Assembly: GCF_000516985.1 (NCBI RefSeq)
Contig: NW_006917092.1
Span: forward strand, 1 to 64,000
Length of the DNA: 64,000 nt
Reading direction: 5' to 3'
From: Pestalotiopsis fici W106-1
Taxonomy: Eukaryota; Ascomycota; Sordariomycetes; Amphisphaeriales; Sporocadaceae
Shown here: one piece after another, positions 22,677 through 34,343 of the stretch
Position numbering within the stretch: position 1 is the stretch's first letter
How the letters are laid out: each line of letters starts with the position of its first letter
The notes under the pieces: generated by a model
What the model saw: only the letters and a program-made list of their open reading frames with translations
What the model was told of the DNA's origin: nothing
Database searches by the model: none
Program-made: the position numbers and the translations under genes

Positions 22677-24302
22677 TTACATCGGAATATGCAATGTCCT
22701 GACCACTGTGAAGACATCACGGCTATATTCGCCACCTTCTCTTCCCGTGCCCGAGTTCTTCATGCCACCGAAAGGGGTTCCAAGTTCTCTGACGAGCCAG
22801 CAATTGACCCACACCAAGCCTGCCTCGATCTGTTCACCCACTCTCCTTATCCTGGCACCATCTTTTGTCAGCAATACAGCTGCCAGTCCGTTTGGATTGT
22901 CGTTGGCAAGCTCGACGGCTTCCTCTTCGGTTTCAAACTTGGCAATAGTCACCACGGGTCCAAAGATTTCTTCTCTCATGACTCTAGAAGACGTGGAGAC
23001 GCCAGTAAGTATGACTGGGTCAATCCAGAGGCCATCTTGAGGATCAGCAGCTGGAATTTCTCCAATCACAAACTGCGCTTCCTCTGAAGCAGCAAGCTCG
23101 AGATACGATCGAATCTTTCGATAATGGGGCAATGATACCACCGCTCCCATCCTGCCTCCTCTTTTATAATTGTCTTGTACGTAGGAAGTAAACGTCGAGA
23201 CAAACCGGTCATAGATGCTTGATTGTACATAGATGCGGGAGCCACACAGGCAGATCTGGAATGGATTAGAATAACGCCGCGGTTCCTGTTGAGCTGCTCG
23301 ACACATACCTCGCCCTGATTCTCAAAGGCCGCCATGGCTGCCGTCTCGACTGCTTTTGTAAGATCAACGTCGTCAAACACAAGTGTCGGGTTCTTGCCAC
23401 CAAGTTCAAGTGACAAATGCTTGTATATCTGGTCCGCAGTGTCTTTCCTGATCTGTATACCGGTGGCGGTTCCACCTGTAAAGCTCACGCCCTTGACCAA
23501 CGGAGACCGCACCAATGCTGATCCCGTAGTCGGACCATCGCCAAACACAACATTCATGACGCCTGACGGCAACCCGGATTGGCGAAACACCTCACATAGA
23601 AGAAAAGCCGACATGGATGTGACTTCGGACGGCTTTGCCACGGCAGTGCATCCAAAAGCCAGGCATGGTGCAATCTTCCACGTCAATAGGTACAAGGGCA
23701 TATTCCATGGCGAAATGAGGGCAAAGACTCCTGCAGGAGAACGGTGCTCATAGGTCAATGCGACGCCATCAATCATTCTCGCAGCAGTTTCTTGATGCAA
23801 AATAAAGGTAGAAAAGTAGCTGGCCGCGCATCATTAGTCTCCCGTTACCTGATAAGCAAAGGATCTCTTACTTGAAGTTTGAGATGGCGCGGTCAACTTC
23901 CACCCTCGCACGTGCTAGAGTCTTGCCTTGGTCAAGGCTCTCCCACACTGCAAACAGCTCATGGTTTTCCTGGATAAGCTGCGCAATTTTTTGTAGATAC
24001 TTTGATCTGACTGCAACAGTTGTCTTGCTCCATGACTTGAACGCATCGGTAGCATTCTTGACAGCCTCGTCCACTTCTTGCGCACTGCTGACGGGCACTC
24101 TTGCAAAGACTTTGCCTGTTTTCGGGTTGATCGCGTCCAAATGTTGCGTGGAAGGATTGAACTTGTTGGAGACAAAGTTCTCCAGCTCTAGCGGTGCACT
24201 GGAACCTTGAGTAGTCAAGAAGCTTTCTGCCTTTTCCAACGAGGTGCAATTCCAAGCTTCACGGATGGCTTGGCACCCTGCTTCCGTAGATAATGATCCC
24301 AT
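22677..24302 (-). CDS. Aldehyde dehydrogenase, 2-aminomuconate-semialdehyde type (ALDH8-like)
   Basis: Three exons (24302-23872, 23819-23309, 23255-22677) give 506 aa. Introns are 52 and 53 bp with GTAAGA and GTATGT donors. ALDH superfamily marks are present: PWNMPL, GGTATG-type NAD loop (FTGGTATGIQIRK), catalytic-base region LELGGKNP, catalytic cysteine in GEICLCGSRIYV, EEIFGPV, and C-terminal WVNCW-LVRELGTPFGGMKNSG-GREGG. The GEICLC-SRI-V and VWVNCWL-RELxxPFGGMK signatures are those of ALDH8A1/2-aminomuconate 6-semialdehyde dehydrogenases, which oxidise AMS to 2-aminomuconate with NAD+. It shares a 481-bp divergent promoter with the alpha/beta-hydrolase gene. The nearby ACMSD and RidA-type deaminase catalyse the steps just before and after. 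Other semialdehyde substrates (for example 2-hydroxymuconate semialdehyde) remain possible. Confidence 0.9.
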
Positions 24303-24783
24303 GATTTTGGACAAAAATGTGTGTTACTGCCAGATATCTTGTCGCAATGGCAAAGTCAGACTTGCAAAGGTACTGCATGTGTTTTGACAGATACCATGGC
24401 CAGAGCTGTAGAATCTCAATATCCATCAACCCCACCTGCATCGACTGCTTCTAGTGTGCCTACTGTATTCCGTACAAGATTCGCCTAGAGCCGGCACTGT
24501 GCGGCGGCACCATCCAGAGCCAAACACCCCTGGCAACGTGGGAGATCTCGTCGGAAGCGGAAACGGTCATGATTGGTTCTGATATGACGGACCGTAACCG
24601 TAAGCGACCAACTCTATCAGCTCTATAGCGCGTCCTCCTACCCCGCCAAAATCTTCATGGTACCATGAGCGGGATATCCGAAAAGCGGCCTCAAGACATG
24701 AGTGGTGGTAGTCAACTCTATCTTCAAGGAATTATGATTGGGACAGAGACAACTCCTTCCAAAGCGCAAAATTTCAAGTTACA
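24303..24783. promoter_or_regulatory. Divergent promoter, ALDH / alpha/beta-hydrolase
   Basis: The 481 bp between two divergent starts contains CGG-GATAT-CCG at 24670-24680, an inverted-repeat arrangement bound by many Zn2Cys6 factors, and a CCG-N8-CGG everted pair near 24495-24508. A matching CGG-GCCAT-CCG lies upstream of the cluster regulator at 31260-31270. A regulatory role is inferred. Confidence 0.45.
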
Positions 24784-25811
24784 ATGGAAAAGATTCAAGA
24801 AGCAATAGCCAGACATGGCAACACATGGACGCTCAAAACAAATTCAGAAATGAACGAGTTGTACGAGCCCCTCCATGCCGGACAAGCCGCGAACTTTACA
24901 CATGCCGTGAAGGTCCAAAAGGGCATCAAATACGGGGATCACGAGAGGCATAGGATAGACATCTACAGCCCAGCGGTATTGGACCCGGATGATTCATTGC
25001 CGGTGGTTGTCTTCTTCCACGGAGGTATGCTTGGCCATGAATGAGCACTGGCTTTTGAATGTTCTACTCACGGAAATGTTTGAACAGGCGGATTCACCTC
25101 TGGCGACAATGATATAACGCCGTCCATGCATGGCCACATTGGTAAGTGCTGCATTCTAGACAATCCTACTCCTTGGCCATGCGAAAACATGCTCATGTGC
25201 TGTATCTAGGCAATTATTTCGCAAGCAATAAATGTCTATGCATTCTTGCGACATACCGCCTCCTCCCTGAAGCACGATATCCGTCTGGCGGCAGAGACAC
25301 GGCTCAAGCATTGCGCTGGGTTCAAGACCATGCAGCCAAGTATGGAGGCAACGCAGCAAAGATGATCGCCGTGGGTCAATCGGCTGGCGGCGCCCATTTA
25401 GCGTCGGCTACCTGGGCGGGATTCCTGGCCGATGCTGGTGTTGCACTCGATGGACTGATTCTCCTCAGTCCACCTTTATGGTATGACTTGAAGCAAGCGA
25501 GAAGACGAGAGAACATGATGCTTTATCATGAGTCGGAAAACGAAGAAGATATACTTGGAAAAGCTGGCGCGTCAGTATTCCAAAACAGCACTATCGCCGA
25601 TGAACCACGGCTATTGCTCATGGTGGCCGAGTTCGATTCCAATGAAATTGTGGACGGAAATTTGAGGTTTGTCGAAGCATACAGAAAAAAGTACAACAGA
25701 ATGCCGTTATTCGAGGTGATGGCAGGTCACAACCACATTTCGAATATTCTAGCCATAGGGCTTCCAGATGATAAGATTGGAAAAAGAATCTTGGCCTTTT
25801 TGGATCAATAG
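24784..25811 (+). CDS. Alpha/beta-hydrolase (HGGGF esterase / arylformamidase-like)
   Basis: Exons 24784-25024, 25088-25141 and 25210-25811 give 298 aa. The first intron splits the oxyanion motif, restored as FFHGGGFTSGD. The nucleophile elbow reads VGQSAGGAH; the acid is probably the Asp in VAEFDSNEIVD and the His that in AGHNHIS. This is the hormone-sensitive-lipase/carboxylesterase-like branch, which also includes kynurenine formamidases. It has no signal peptide, so it is probably cytosolic. Inside an aminomuconate-type cluster it could release the aromatic amine or acid from an ester, amide or N-formyl derivative, but the sequence does not fix the substrate. It is expressed divergently from the ALDH gene and followed by the deaminase on the same strand. 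Confidence 0.85.
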
Positions 25812-26227
25812 GGGGTTGTTTGTAAGTTTGACTGGTTGTTATCAATGCGCCAAAGTGCGCGAGTAGCTTTGAATTCCACAGACTGCACAATGCTACAATT
25901 TGTTCCAAGACCTGATAGACGGCGGGTGAAGCCGGTGATGAACGCACTAGCAACATTGAATACTGTGCCGGCATGCGGGGGCCATAAGGTTAGTGCACAT
26001 CCGCTGTGGCCGGAAAGAAAAGACCAACATCCGAAAGTAACCATCGGAGCGGAACGACGATGCAATTACGAAATCACTGCAGCTCGATATGTTTTTCCTC
26101 CCAAAAAGAACCTCATATGAATGATTACCGAGATAAACATCTTGCATTTGAGTGCAGCCAGATCTCTCACCAAATCATTGAGCCATCACACCACTGTCAA
26201 ATTTGACTGCTAAATCACTCGCCAACA
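25812..26227. other. Intergenic, promoter of the RidA-type gene
   Basis: Ordinary composition with no gene. ATCCG half-sites occur at 25999 and 26029 and a CGG at 26045, which could be read by the cluster regulator. Confidence 0.4.
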
Positions 26228-26692
26228 ATGTCAGCTACCTCACCAAACGGCGAGTCGTTCTTCTTGCCAGCAGGAAGAGCTCAAGGACTCGCCAATTATC
26301 CACACGCGCGCATTGTGCCGGGCACACAAAAGACGCTGTACGTTTCGGGTACATCGTCGCGGCGGGGTGATGGCACGTACGCGGGGTGCACTACAGACGC
26401 CGACGGCAATCACACACTTGACATTCGTGAGCAGACAAAGGCTGTACTCGAAAACATTGGGTCAATCATTCAAGGAGCCACCAACGGCACTGCAGGCTTG
26501 GAGAGTGTGGTGGATGCCACAGTTTTCTTGACTGATATGAAGGATTACGCCGGTATGAACGAGGAGTGGAACAAGGTCTGGCCCGAGAAGACAAAGGCTC
26601 CAGCCAGAACATGCGTCCAGGTAGCGGCACTGCCCAATGTCAAGCTAAACGTCGAGATCAAATGCACAGCTCTCTATCATGAAGCTTCTTGA
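26228..26692 (+). CDS. RidA/YjgF-family 2-aminomuconate deaminase
   Basis: A single-exon gene of 154 aa with start context AACAATG. It has the RidA fold pattern: LANYPHARIVPG, LYVSGTSSRRGDGTYAG, LDIREQTKAVLENI, VDATVFLTDMKDYAGMNEEW, and the C-terminal ARTCVQVAALP followed by VEIKCTAL. The SGTSSRR segment and added residues after it resemble bacterial 2-aminomuconate deaminases (AmnD/NbaF type) rather than the general enamine/imine deaminase RidA. The Arg of PARTCV is the family carboxylate-binding residue. Expected reaction: 2-aminomuconate to 4-oxalocrotonate (2-oxohex-3-enedioate) plus ammonia. Position between the hydrolase and monooxygenase genes, with ALDH8-like and ACMSD genes nearby, supports this. 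A housekeeping RidA role is less likely. Confidence 0.87.
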   Translation: MSATSPNGESFFLPAGRAQGLANYPHARIVPGTQKTLYVSGTSSRRGDGTYAGCTTDADGNHTLDIREQTKAVLENIGSIIQGATNGTAGLESVVDATVFLTDMKDYAGMNEEWNKVWPEKTKAPARTCVQVAALPNVKLNVEIKCTALYHEAS

Positions 26693-27534
26693 GAGGGGTC
26701 GACTGGAGAGAAGAACAATGCAGCCGTTGGAGCGCGACAGAGTCTGGTTGGTCGCTGGGGTTAGCATGCTGCGGGGGTTTAGCACGATCAATTAGCAGGC
26801 AATAGACCCTGGATCAGGGGATGCCGTCTGGCCCCAGGTGTGTTCGGACAGGGCCGTTTTGTGCAGGTCAATTAATGGGCAGTCTCCCACTGCGAAACTT
26901 GGTCTGGATATATTCCGAGGTCTGGGCTCAAGGCTTGACCTCAATTGAATCATTGCAACAGCCATTTTCATTTGACGCGAGAATTGCTGATTCTGGATCT
27001 GGCCAGGATTGAAGTGGAATATTTAGAGGATTTCGAGCAGTCCGCGCCCAGGTTGATCATGTTCCGGTTCACTGGCGCTGCGCAAATGTGCCGACTGCTT
27101 CTGCAACAAATACAACCTATTTCTATGCCCAAATTATTTCATGCATTCCAGACTAGCTCAAAATAAAACAGAACAACTGTCAATTGAGACCGATAACCAA
27201 TTTCACATCATATCTTTTGGTCTCCCAATCGAAGTGCTCTAAGCGAATGCCCCGCTGGCCGGTCCGGGAATCCGAGCGAATACCAAGGGCTGTTTCCTGG
27301 TGCGCATCAGCTACATTAATCATGCATGTAGAACGAGGATGAATCATCTGACGAGTCGCACATATCTCCATCAACTCTCGGTTTGCTCCTTGTTGGGATT
27401 TTCTGGTATAGGCATCGTTTCTGGAATCATTCTCACGTAGTAATTCTCATATCTTTGCTCACCTGTTTCTATCGCGTTTGCGCGTCTCGCAAAGATAATT
27501 GTCTACCAAATACATTACAAGCAATTGCTTCATC
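26693..27534. other. Intergenic, promoter of the monooxygenase gene
   Basis: No gene is supported. A CGG-GAAT-CCG arrangement occurs at 27265-27274, one base shorter in the spacer than the two N5 sites elsewhere in the cluster. Confidence 0.4.
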
Positions 27535-28973
27535 ATGGGCTCTTACATATCGCCCGACCCCGAGCGACCAATGCATGTATTGATTGCTGGAGGTGGGATT
27601 GTAGGGCTGACCGTCGCTCAAGGATGCCGCGAAAATGGGATCCCATACACGGTTTTTGAGCGCGACACGGATGGTGAGTGGCCAGTCGAGTCTTCCATCG
27701 TGTGCAAAGCTGACAGTTCCCAGAGTGCCGCCGGCACGGATGGGCCTTGACACTGCATTGGGTGCTAGATGCCCTTGAACGCACCATTGGGCCAGAAAGA
27801 GCTGCGAAATTGCCAAAAGTACGCCCTAGCCATGGTGGTCGTCATGACTTGTAGCTAATACTTCCAAAGGCGGTTGTAGATTCAACTCTCAGGAAGGATC
27901 AAGGCAACTTTTTATTCCTCAATGCCGAAACATGGTGGGTTCATTCAGTCAATCTCCTCTGCAGCCAATTGTTACTAACGTCGCTTCCAGCGAGACACGA
28001 TTCAGAATTCCTCCCTCCAAGAGAAGACTTCGCTTGCATCGTCAAAAGTTCCGTGATGTGCTTACTGATGGCTTGAATATCCAAGATGGAAAATACCTTG
28101 TGAGGGTAGAAGAGATTGAAGGCGGAGTGCGCGCCCATTTCCAGGATGGAACCTTTGCAGATGGGACGATCCTTGTCGGAGCAGATGGCAACAACAGCAA
28201 TGTGCGCAGGCACTTGATGCCGGAGCATTATGAACTTACGAAGCTGCCTGTACACTTAGTCGGTGTCGTGCGACATTTCACGCCAGAACAAGCTGCTCCT
28301 GTGCGAGCGCTTGACCCGCTCCTATTCCAGGCCCTGCACCCAAAGACACAAAACTACCTTTGGTATTCTGTTCAGGTATGAAGCACTGTCGGGAAATCAA
28401 GACGGGCAAAACTCACACGGATCACAGGAATGCTTCACAGAACCCGATGGTCAGCTGTCTTTTGACTGCTTGGTGATTATCTCCTGGATCATGAAGGACG
28501 CAGTGGCCGATGCTATTCCTCAAACAAATTTTGAGCGTATTGCCATGATGAAGGAACGAGCCAAAGATTTTGCTGAGCCACTCCGCAGCATTGTCATGGA
28601 TATTCCTGATGACCTGGACTACACCACGCCTCTTCGTTTGGGCGATTTTCCATGTCAAGAATGGGATAATCGGAACGGTCGCATCACGCTGGCCGGTGAT
28701 GCAGCCCATGCAATGACCATGTACAGAGGCGAGGGGGCGAATCACGGCATCTTGGACGCAGCTCTACTAGTGGATGAGCTGAAAAAGATACACAAGGGAA
28801 CCATTGATCAAAAGGAGGCTATCGATGCCTACGAAGCCGAGATGAGACCGAGATCTCACGAGGCAGTTTTGAAGAGTCGTGCGGCAGCTCTGGTTGCTCA
28901 TGAGTGGGATCAGCTCACAATTGATTCACCCGTTGTTGGCGCACGTACAGCACCGCAATCTGCTTTCAAATAG
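27535..28973 (+). CDS. FAD-dependent aromatic monooxygenase (salicylate-hydroxylase-like)
   Basis: Five exons (27535-27673, 27724-27818, 27870-27934, 27991-28375, 28428-28973) give 409 aa; all junctions keep phase. Group A flavin monooxygenase motifs are complete: dinucleotide fold VLIAGGGIVGL ending in the acidic FERD, the DG motif VGADGNNSNVRR, and the GD motif LAGDAAHAMTMYRGEGANHG. HGWALTLHW after the first strand is common in fungal members. The enzyme would use NAD(P)H and O2 to hydroxylate a small aromatic ring. In this cluster an anthranilate- or aminophenol-type substrate is plausible, but the sequence alone cannot fix it. There is no membrane anchor, unlike kynurenine 3-monooxygenase. 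It is followed on the same strand by the ring-cleaving bicupin. Confidence 0.87.
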
Positions 28974-29711
28974 GCCGAGTTTCGTGTCAATTTAGACGGC
29001 CTAGAATAGATTCCAAGTAAAGCTAGCATTCATTTTAATGTCTAGAGGCCCTCCCTTTGAATATAATGCATTACAGTCATAATGTCCCAAACGAATTCAT
29101 CGTAGCTGGTACAATTATCCATGTAGCACATGGACGGCTAGATTTCGTGATAGCGCACTGGGGCTACGTAAGGGTACACTCAATACAGCGCGACCTCCAA
29201 TCCTAGTACGACTCGAAGCATTGAACAATGTCCAACTAAATCATGACAAATATTGAGTCTGATTGAAGAGCCAAGTGCGCATGCCGATGCATTACTTTGG
29301 GATACCGCCTGCTTCATTTGCCCTTGCTTACAGACAATATTCTCCAAGTGAGACTCGGCAAAGCACATCCTATCTAGCTTTATTCTTGATAGGCGGAAGG
29401 CCGGACCGACTCTATCGGCCAATTATACTCGAGGCGCTCTCTGGTAACCGGCAGTTTGAGCATGCAACCCACCAAGATTTGACCATTGCCGATATGTCGG
29501 ATTTTCAGAGGATTTGACTGTGGTCGCTAGAATTCTCCAATTTTCAAATTGCTGCGTCTCAGAGGCCGAGCCTGATAAGATCCGTATTAGAAGTCATCAG
29601 CGAACCTACCTGCGCAGATTGTATGCTCAGGCCAAAGTGTATATATCGAGGCCGTGAACAATAATCTTCAAGAAATACATCCGCAACGTCAGTCACATCG
29701 TATCTCGCAAT
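28974..29711. other. Intergenic, promoter of the bicupin gene
   Basis: No supported gene. Single ATCCG half-sites occur (near 29579 and 29680) without clear inverted pairs. Confidence 0.4.
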
Positions 29712-30917
29712 ATGGCTCCCTCTGTCGCACAAATCCCGGAGGAATCCATCTCGGCAAAGGGGGGATTTTATGGTCAACTCAAGTCCACTGTCGATTCCAA
29801 GGAAGGACTAGAGAAGACGATCCGTGATCATGAGTTGGTGCCCCTTTGGAACACTGGTATGTTTCCCGTGAAAAGATGAAAATGTGTTCAATCGTTCAAT
29901 ACTCATATCTTCCAAGGTGCACCTCCTAGCGCTCCAATCCCCCATAGCAAGCATATTCCTGCTGTGTGGAAGTATGAAGAGACAAAGAGTCTGCTACTGA
30001 GGGCAGCAGACCTGGTAGATGCCAACGAGGCTGAGAGAAGGGCTGTCCTGATGATCAACCCCGGTCCAAAGCAACCACCATTCACTTTGGATACCTTGCT
30101 GGCGGCTCACCAACTCATTATCCCGGGCGAACAGGCAATATGCCACAGACACACGCCGTTTGCTGTACGATTCCTGATAGAAGGTGACTCGGGTAAGATT
30201 TCAATCCCTGTCAAGCATACCCAAATGCATATGCTTATAATGATCAGGGTACACTGCCATATCGGGAAAGAAAATGTTCATGAAGCCTGGCGACCTAATC
30301 ATCACTCCAGTTTGGAACTGGCATGATCACGGCAACGAGGGGCAGAATAATGTCATCTGGCTAGACGGCCTAAACATTCCTCTCTTCAAGCACATTCCCG
30401 TTGATTTTACGGAGCATTACGGTGAGCATATTGGCCAGACGCACTTGGCCCAGAGGCTAACAGAAACGAAGATGAAGAATACGGTGCGACTACTCACGAA
30501 TCCAAGGTAGTTCCAGATGCAGAAGCGACAGACATGAAATTTCCATGGACAAGTATGCAAAGCAAGCTTGATACTTCCGGAGGAAGCTTTGCAAGCATGG
30601 AATATCTTTTGCCGAATGGAAAGTCGGTATCAACGACAATTGGTGCATATGCGACTCGCGTGGCTGCTGGTCAGGCATCGCCTCCAGTCCAGGAGACTGC
30701 CAGCTACATCTTTCAAGTACACGCTGGTCGGGGCTATACAGAGGTCTTTGCTCCTGACGGAGAAAAGTATACACTACGTTGGACCAAGAGTGATAGTTTC
30801 TGCATTCCTTCGTGGTATCGGTTCCAGATATTTGCGGAAGAGGAAGACGTGTACTTGTTTAGTTTCTCGGACAAGCCAATGCAAGTGGCGCTCGGGTTCT
30901 GGAGATCACGGGCTTGA
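29712..30917 (+). CDS. Gentisate 1,2-dioxygenase-like bicupin ring-cleavage enzyme
   Basis: Exons 29712-29856, 29917-30192, 30248-30421 and about 30454-30917 give about 352 aa. The first two introns are ordinary. The third step (30422-30453) would be a 32-nt intron, too short for normal fungal splicing, or else marks a frameshift; reading across it joins DFTEHY to a Glu-rich linker and THESKVVPD. The N-terminal cupin has the metal-binding pattern PGEQAICHRHTPFAVRF and GDLIITPVWNWHDHGNEG, and the C-terminal cupin is degenerate. This architecture is that of gentisate, salicylate and 1-hydroxy-2-naphthoate dioxygenases, Fe(II) enzymes that cut next to a ring carboxylate. It is the only visible ring-opening enzyme of the cluster. 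An aminated substrate such as a hydroxyanthranilate is inferred from the neighbours. Confidence 0.82.
30422..30453 (+). other. 32-nt intron or frameshift in the bicupin gene
   Basis: GTGAGC...GGCCCAG could be spliced to keep frame, but 32 nt is below the usual fungal minimum and no branch site is visible. A small indel is the alternative, giving a C-terminally truncated protein. Confidence 0.5.
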
Positions 30918-31523
30918 AGAGAGGTTGACGTGTGGATGCTGTTGTATTTGGACGCTTGAATACATTCAAGTTACATGAAAGCCGATCATGATGCGCATCC
31001 CTTCCAGTGCGTTACTCTGTACACATGAATAAATGAACAAGCCCGCGTTGACGTCCTTGGCCGAATCAGTATTTCCACGTTCCCCAGCCAATTTATTTCA
31101 AGTAAATAATTGAATAATGTAGAGTTGAATTGAAGTCGAGTAGGACTCAAAGCGGTTGTAATAGTATTGTTTCTCGGTCACTTCATGTTTGCTGTCCTTA
31201 TCTGCGCTGGTGCCTTGGTGGCATTTGACTTCAGTGCAGCTCCCCGCCGTCCGTCGGGTCGGGCCATCCGATTAGTAGAGGTACCTAGCTATCTCTCGGG
31301 CATTGCACCTGCGCTGCCAGCTACCGCCCACAGCCTGCCAAGTCAATTCATGCTGGCCGCCAAGCTGTGCCATACAACCATGCGTAGCTGCGATTGCTTT
31401 GGGCACTCTTTCAAATACGGACGGTAGACTGTTCCCACATCTTGCATCGCACGTCAAGTCCAGCTTCGCCCTTTGGACCCCGGATTGGTGCTTTTACAGC
31501 TCCAGGAGACCGGGTCCACAACA
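30918..31523. promoter_or_regulatory. Upstream region of the cluster regulator with CGG-N5-CCG
   Basis: No gene. CGG-GCCAT-CCG at 31260-31270 shares the pattern CGGGNNATCCG with the site at 24670-24680. This could mean autoregulation by the Zn2Cys6 protein encoded just downstream. Confidence 0.4.
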
Positions 31524-34289
31524 ATGGCGGCCACTATAGCTCGCGGCGGGATCACTACACCTCTAGACGATCAAGCAGACCATCAGCAAGCATCTGTCGA
31601 TCCAAGCCACTGCCAGCAAGATAGAACTTCGATGCAGTACGTTGCTCTACTTCCACGGACGTCAGTCTCTCAGTCACAGCAGCGGAATGCACCCTCTGCC
31701 AACATGAGACAAAGAGTGCGGCGGGCTTGCCTCGAATGTCGGACCAAGAAAGTAAAGTGTGATGGCGCAGAAACTTGTAGCCGTTGCGCTACATACCAAA
31801 TACAATGCGAATATGTCGAGTTCAACGCCCCGGCATTTCGGAATACAAATGCAACGGACACGAGGTGCGCAAAGTAGCGCGGACTATCTCTGCCTCTGGA
31901 GCTGACTATCGCGCTTAGCAAGATGGAAAGACTGGAATCACGTGTAGCGCAAATGGAGCAAATGTTTGGACAATATCTCGACCAGCTTCAACGCATTGAG
32001 GATAAGCTCGGGACTGCACCAGCCCGCAGAGATACGATTCTCGGCCTGCAAGAAATCACAAGTCCCGAGGGCACCAGCGGCGGCCAAGGTCAGACTGCGC
32101 TGATTGAGGAAGCTTGTCCTCCTCACGATACATCTGTCGCCCAGGTCTCTTCACCCATCAGCGATAGTCGGCAGTGTTTAGATAGGCCGAATGCGGACGC
32201 GGAGGCTCTCGACGCTCAGAGAACCAACGAAGAGATTCATGATCCTGAGATTTGTACTCAAGGCCCTCTCACCAAAGACAAGACCCCACCCGAACCTCAA
32301 ATCTCTCTGATTGGGCACGATGGAAGCGGACGCCGTTATGCAGATGGTTTTGGTGAGTTGGATACGGACAGTCACGGCCAGCTGCGTTATATTGGTCTTG
32401 GCTCTACGGTGAGTGTTGCGGTGGAAAATTGCATCGGGCTTCGAAGATACATCACAAAAGGCTTGGAGAGAAAGGGATACGAAGCCGAAGAGAGTTTCTT
32501 TACCAGTCTCGAGGCGACACACTTTGACGACACTGCGGGTGGACTCGCAACACAGTCAGCTGCAACATTTGATTTACCACCAAAAGATCTGGTTGATGCC
32601 TTGGTCTGTACATACGTCAAGGATCTTGAATATCTCTTTCCCATCATGGCCGAACACGAAATTCGACTAATCCATCAGAGACTGATGAATGGAAATACCT
32701 GGGATCCCGGCCACGCCGCCGTCTTTTATGCGCTGCTTGCTGTTTCAATCCCGCTCATATCAGCCGACAACGTCATCTTTGACACCGCTGGCAGGCACTG
32801 GTTGTCAGCAGGGCCCATGTTCTACAATCGTGCCATGCATCATGTCAATATGCCTTCGAGCAAAACGGCGCAACGCAGAGGAAGAAGACTAGACATGGTC
32901 ACAGCATTGGGTCTTTTGAGTGTGTATCTGGCAGAGACTGGCTCCCAAGCCGAAGCCTGGATTTCAATAGGTCGGGCAATTCGCATAGCTCAGGATATTG
33001 GCTTACATCGCTCATCTGAGAAATTGCGACTACCCAGAGATGAATGGGACAGGCGTAGTAATACATGGTGGTGCCTATATATTCTGGAAAGGCAGCTGTG
33101 TACTGGTGAGTCTACCGCTTCTGAAAGCACACATTATACATGCTGACGACGTCATGAAGCCCTGGGTAGGCCGCTCTCCATCAACGACGAGGACTGCGAT
33201 ACCGACATGCCAAGCTGTGGCGATGGTTCGCGAAACATGGATGTAGCCGGTTTCACGAGCATGATTCATCTATACCGGATTATTGGTGACATTCTCAAGG
33301 TTGTCAACTCGGTCAGGAATGCAAACTCTTGGTGCAATGCGGCTATCAACGGGAAGAGAGAAGAACTGCGGGTGCGAGTGCGAGATGCCAACGATGCATT
33401 GCATATCTGGGCAAAGGACATGGTTCCTGCTCACATCAAGACAGCCAAGTCTGGAAAGTCTCTGGCTCTCAAACATGTGGCCCTATCATCCTTCTTCTCT
33501 GCAGTCATACTACTACACCGGGCCTTTATTCGCAACCCCCATCGACCCAGTCCATTGGCAGGCTCTTGGGCTCAATTGAAAAGTGCCAAAGCTGCCACAG
33601 ATTGCATCAGAGGTTCGACCGAGTTTTTCGAGTGCGTCTCCAAGACTCATTTCATGGTATTCCACGGCCAATATGTCTTTGTTTCTGCGCTGGTTCTTCT
33701 CTCGTGCGCACGTTGGAGCGATGATCCTAGGTTTGTGTACCAAGCACTCCGCGATGTGGAAGATGCGATGCAAGTGCTCCAGAATCTCGAGGCATCATGG
33801 AAAGGCGCCAAGAAATGCCAAGGCACTGTCGAAGAGTATCTCGAGTTTACCTTTCAGGTACTCCGAGGCGATCGCAATTGCCATTTCGATGACCATGATT
33901 TCGGGTGTCCGTCTCATGATACGAGGAAATCTGTCCCGGCAAAGCGGCGGGCAAGTGGCGGCTCAGGCAGCGGCAGTGCACAAAAGAAATCCTGTTTCCA
34001 CGGTTCATCGCAACAACCAGAAATGGCGCACGCACCAGCACCCTCCGGGAACTGTACAGACGAGATTGGCTCCCAAAATCCACCTTTGCCAGGTTCGCAA
34101 CAAGCCAATATACCGCAGACCGTATCTCAAGAGCCCTGCTTTTTCGATAACACTATCAACAATTTTCTGGGTGCCATGGACTCGAGTATGGATATACCAA
34201 GTCAGCTTGACTTTCCGTTAGATATTGGTTTCAGCTCTTCTGGAATGGCGTTTCCATCGCCGGACCATGGGCAGAATTCATTCTTCTGA
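31524..34289 (+). CDS. Zn(2)-Cys(6) transcription factor, probable cluster regulator
   Basis: Exons 31524-31864, 31919-33105 and 33160-34289 give 885 aa. The zinc cluster spans residues 69-95 with spacing C-X2-C-X6-C-X5-C-X2-C-X6-C (RRACLECRTKKVKC ... CSRCATYQIQC). A coiled-coil-like linker follows (MERLESRVAQMEQMFGQYLD), then an acidic/polar stretch, then a fungal-specific middle domain (YLFPIMAEHEIRLIHQRLM, RAIRIAQDIGLHRSS, WWCLYILERQLC, LGRPLSI). The C-terminus is Ser/Gly/Gln-rich and ends with short hydrophobic-acidic motifs that may activate transcription. The first in-frame ATG is 31524; a second Met at residue 61 lies just before the cluster. It converges with the ACMSD gene, with 54 bp between stops. 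Pathway-specific control of the flanking genes is the usual arrangement but is inferred. Confidence 0.9.
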
Positions 34290-34343
34290 AAGCAAAAAGT
34301 ATGTGTAAGAATACAAATTCATTATCACTGCTATGCTATAATT

